From Plectrocnemia conspersa (lineage: Eukaryota > Arthropoda > Insecta > Trichoptera > Polycentropodidae), in the NCBI GenBank assembly GCA_009617715.1, contig VTFK01000218.1, positions 62,001 to 126,000 on the forward strand: a DNA stretch of 64,000 bases, read 5' to 3'. The notes beneath the pieces are model-generated. The model was given only the letters and a program-made list of their open reading frames with translations. It was not told the DNA's origin and searched no databases. A program made the translations under genes and the position numbers. Shown piece after piece: positions 62,585-64,000 of this stretch (its first letter is position 1; the number at the start of each line of letters is the position of its first letter).

Positions 62585-63573
62585 ATGTATTTTGAGAATT
62601 TAATTTTACATTTAATCATGTTTAATTTTACGAATTTAAAAATCAAACATGATTATTAGCAATTTTTATACACAATTATTAGAATTTTTATACAATACAT
62701 ATATTTGCTTAAATGTTTTGTATATTAACACAGCCTAGATTTTTCTTGAATTATCTACAATAAATTGAATATTAACAGGATGCAATTCGTGAATAGCGAT
62801 GCAATCACCGTTCACCGCCAATCGTGAAATGTCAAATGTAACGATTCGAAAGTTTATATTATAAATTAGTAAACACTTTAAAGACAATGCATCTTATATA
62901 GTCCTACGTAATAACAATAATAATTGACATTCACAAAAAAATTGCAGTTAAAACGTTCGTTGTTTCAATAGCCTTTTTTAAACCCATAGATAACGAAGGA
63001 ACATAAAACGAGTTGTAAAACTGCTATTTCGTTTTAGTTCAAAAGCATGAACTATGTCTGCATTTTCCCAAATGCTGCATCCACTCGGATTCATCATTCA
63101 CAATGAACGTAGTTTGTCTGCAGACCGGTCTGAACTTTTAATTTCCCAGGACAACAGTTTTGACCTTCATTAACACGGGTCGCAGCGACCCCCGGAGACA
63201 TATTCCAAAGTAGACCCGCAACGGGCAATTACGAAAGCCCGGGAGTGACCCCGTATTTTCCCCGCTGTCAACGGCATGTGTGCTTTTCGCGAGAGGATAT
63301 GAAATGTATTTATTTATGACAACATGCGCCACACCATACGATTGACTACCGTGACCGGAGTGTGTTAAATAAATAACATGTATCATTTTCGCAGTCGAAG
63401 GCTGCGCAATATTGACTTAATCCGGTGTAAGAGTTGATAAGAAAAATCAAATAGACTGGTGTTTATTTCAATTATACCACAGTATAGAATACAATACAAT
63501 CTGAAAAACAGAAAAAAAATATTTATTTTATTATATGAATACCGCAAGACAAGAACTTGTAACAAGGTCTTAT
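62585..63573. other. Gene-free stretch; GC-richer island 63050-63400
   Basis: AT-rich up to 63040. The island holds an overlapping pair of palindromes at 63117-63132 (GTCTGCAGAC and CAGACCGGTCTG) and a near-palindrome GGGTCGCAGCGACCC at 63177-63191. No coding motif was recognised in the open frames there. Confidence 0.5.
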
Positions 63574-64000
63574 GCCTACACTACACTCTCTGGAAGTTGT
63601 CCGAACCGAAGTTACAACTGAAGTCGGCCGATACCTATGATTTCAAGTAAGCGACCACACTGCCGCAAATTTCATATCACGTCCGGACGGCGGCTTTTGT
63701 CACGCACAGCCGGCATATTTGCGCGCGATCGAAAAATGTGCCAAATAATCGCAATTTTTAAATTGTCATAATATTAAAATTACGCTACTGATAATTATAA
63801 AAGCTTGTGTGGGCACTCACCAATACAATATCAGTGAAAGCTTTCGGTCGTAAATATTCAATTTACGCAAATTCTTTGTCGGTTTTTGCAAAATGCCATA
63901 AGGCATAAAAATAATACTTCAGAATACGAACACCACATCTGTGACTATCCTAGAATTTGTCTCCATCGTTTCTAAATAAGAATTCGTTATGGTGTGACAT
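63574..64000 (-). mobile_element. REP-A copy 5, partial (cut by window end)
   Basis: It begins GCCTACACTACACTCTCTGG and continues with GAAGTTACAACTGAAGTCGG and TTTGCGCGCGATCGAAAAAT, as in copies 3 and 4. It reaches the window edge in the segment matching 49841 of copy 4. The orientation is as in copies 3 and 4. The other end lies outside the window. Confidence 0.88.

Overview
The window looks like arthropod, most likely insect, nuclear DNA. It is strongly AT-rich and has no operons, ribosome binding sites or tight gene packing. It carries eukaryotic DNA transposons (hAT, Tc1, pogo/Tigger), tRNA-headed SINEs and many small foldback elements. I cannot place the order or species. I found no confident host protein-coding exon, no intact tRNA or rRNA gene and no CRISPR array. 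It reads as a long intergenic stretch or the inside of a giant intron.

Layout. The most abundant family, here called REP-A, is an about 1.0-1.1 kb element with terminal inverted repeats. It occurs five times: 1-394 (cut by the window edge), 24884-25972, 38211-39209, 49413-50452 and 63574-64000 (cut by the edge). The left part (1-16.3 kb) also holds a decayed Tc1-like transposase (4640-5610), a 98-bp AT microsatellite (7567-7664), an internally deleted Tigger/pogo element with both ends and a TA target site (9014-10542), and a decayed hAT-like element (14477-16233). The middle (16.3-39 kb) holds SINE copies near 12.85, 20.9 and 28.9 kb, a second copy of the decayed hAT (33640-34615), a GC-richer possible regulatory island (35040-35470) and a 350-bp element with terminal inverted repeats (36584-36933). 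The right part (39-64 kb) holds two short dispersed repeats (REP-B, REP-C), an unexplained 153-codon open frame (51421-51882), a second pogo-type relic (about 52354-52990), and a dense run of inverted-repeat elements from 52.5 to 60.5 kb. It ends with a complete but internally deleted hAT element (60592-62576) flanked by a perfect 8-bp target duplication.

How the parts relate. The two MITE-like elements at 53256-53433 and 60322-60486 share terminal bases with the hAT at 60592-62576, so one transposase family may have moved all three. REP-A contains inside it a segment closely matching the arm of the 60322-60486 element, which suggests modules have moved between families. Between transposons lie many 200-500 bp islands of higher GC and lower repeat content. 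They resemble conserved non-coding elements, but this cannot be tested from one genome. No transposase in the window appears intact.
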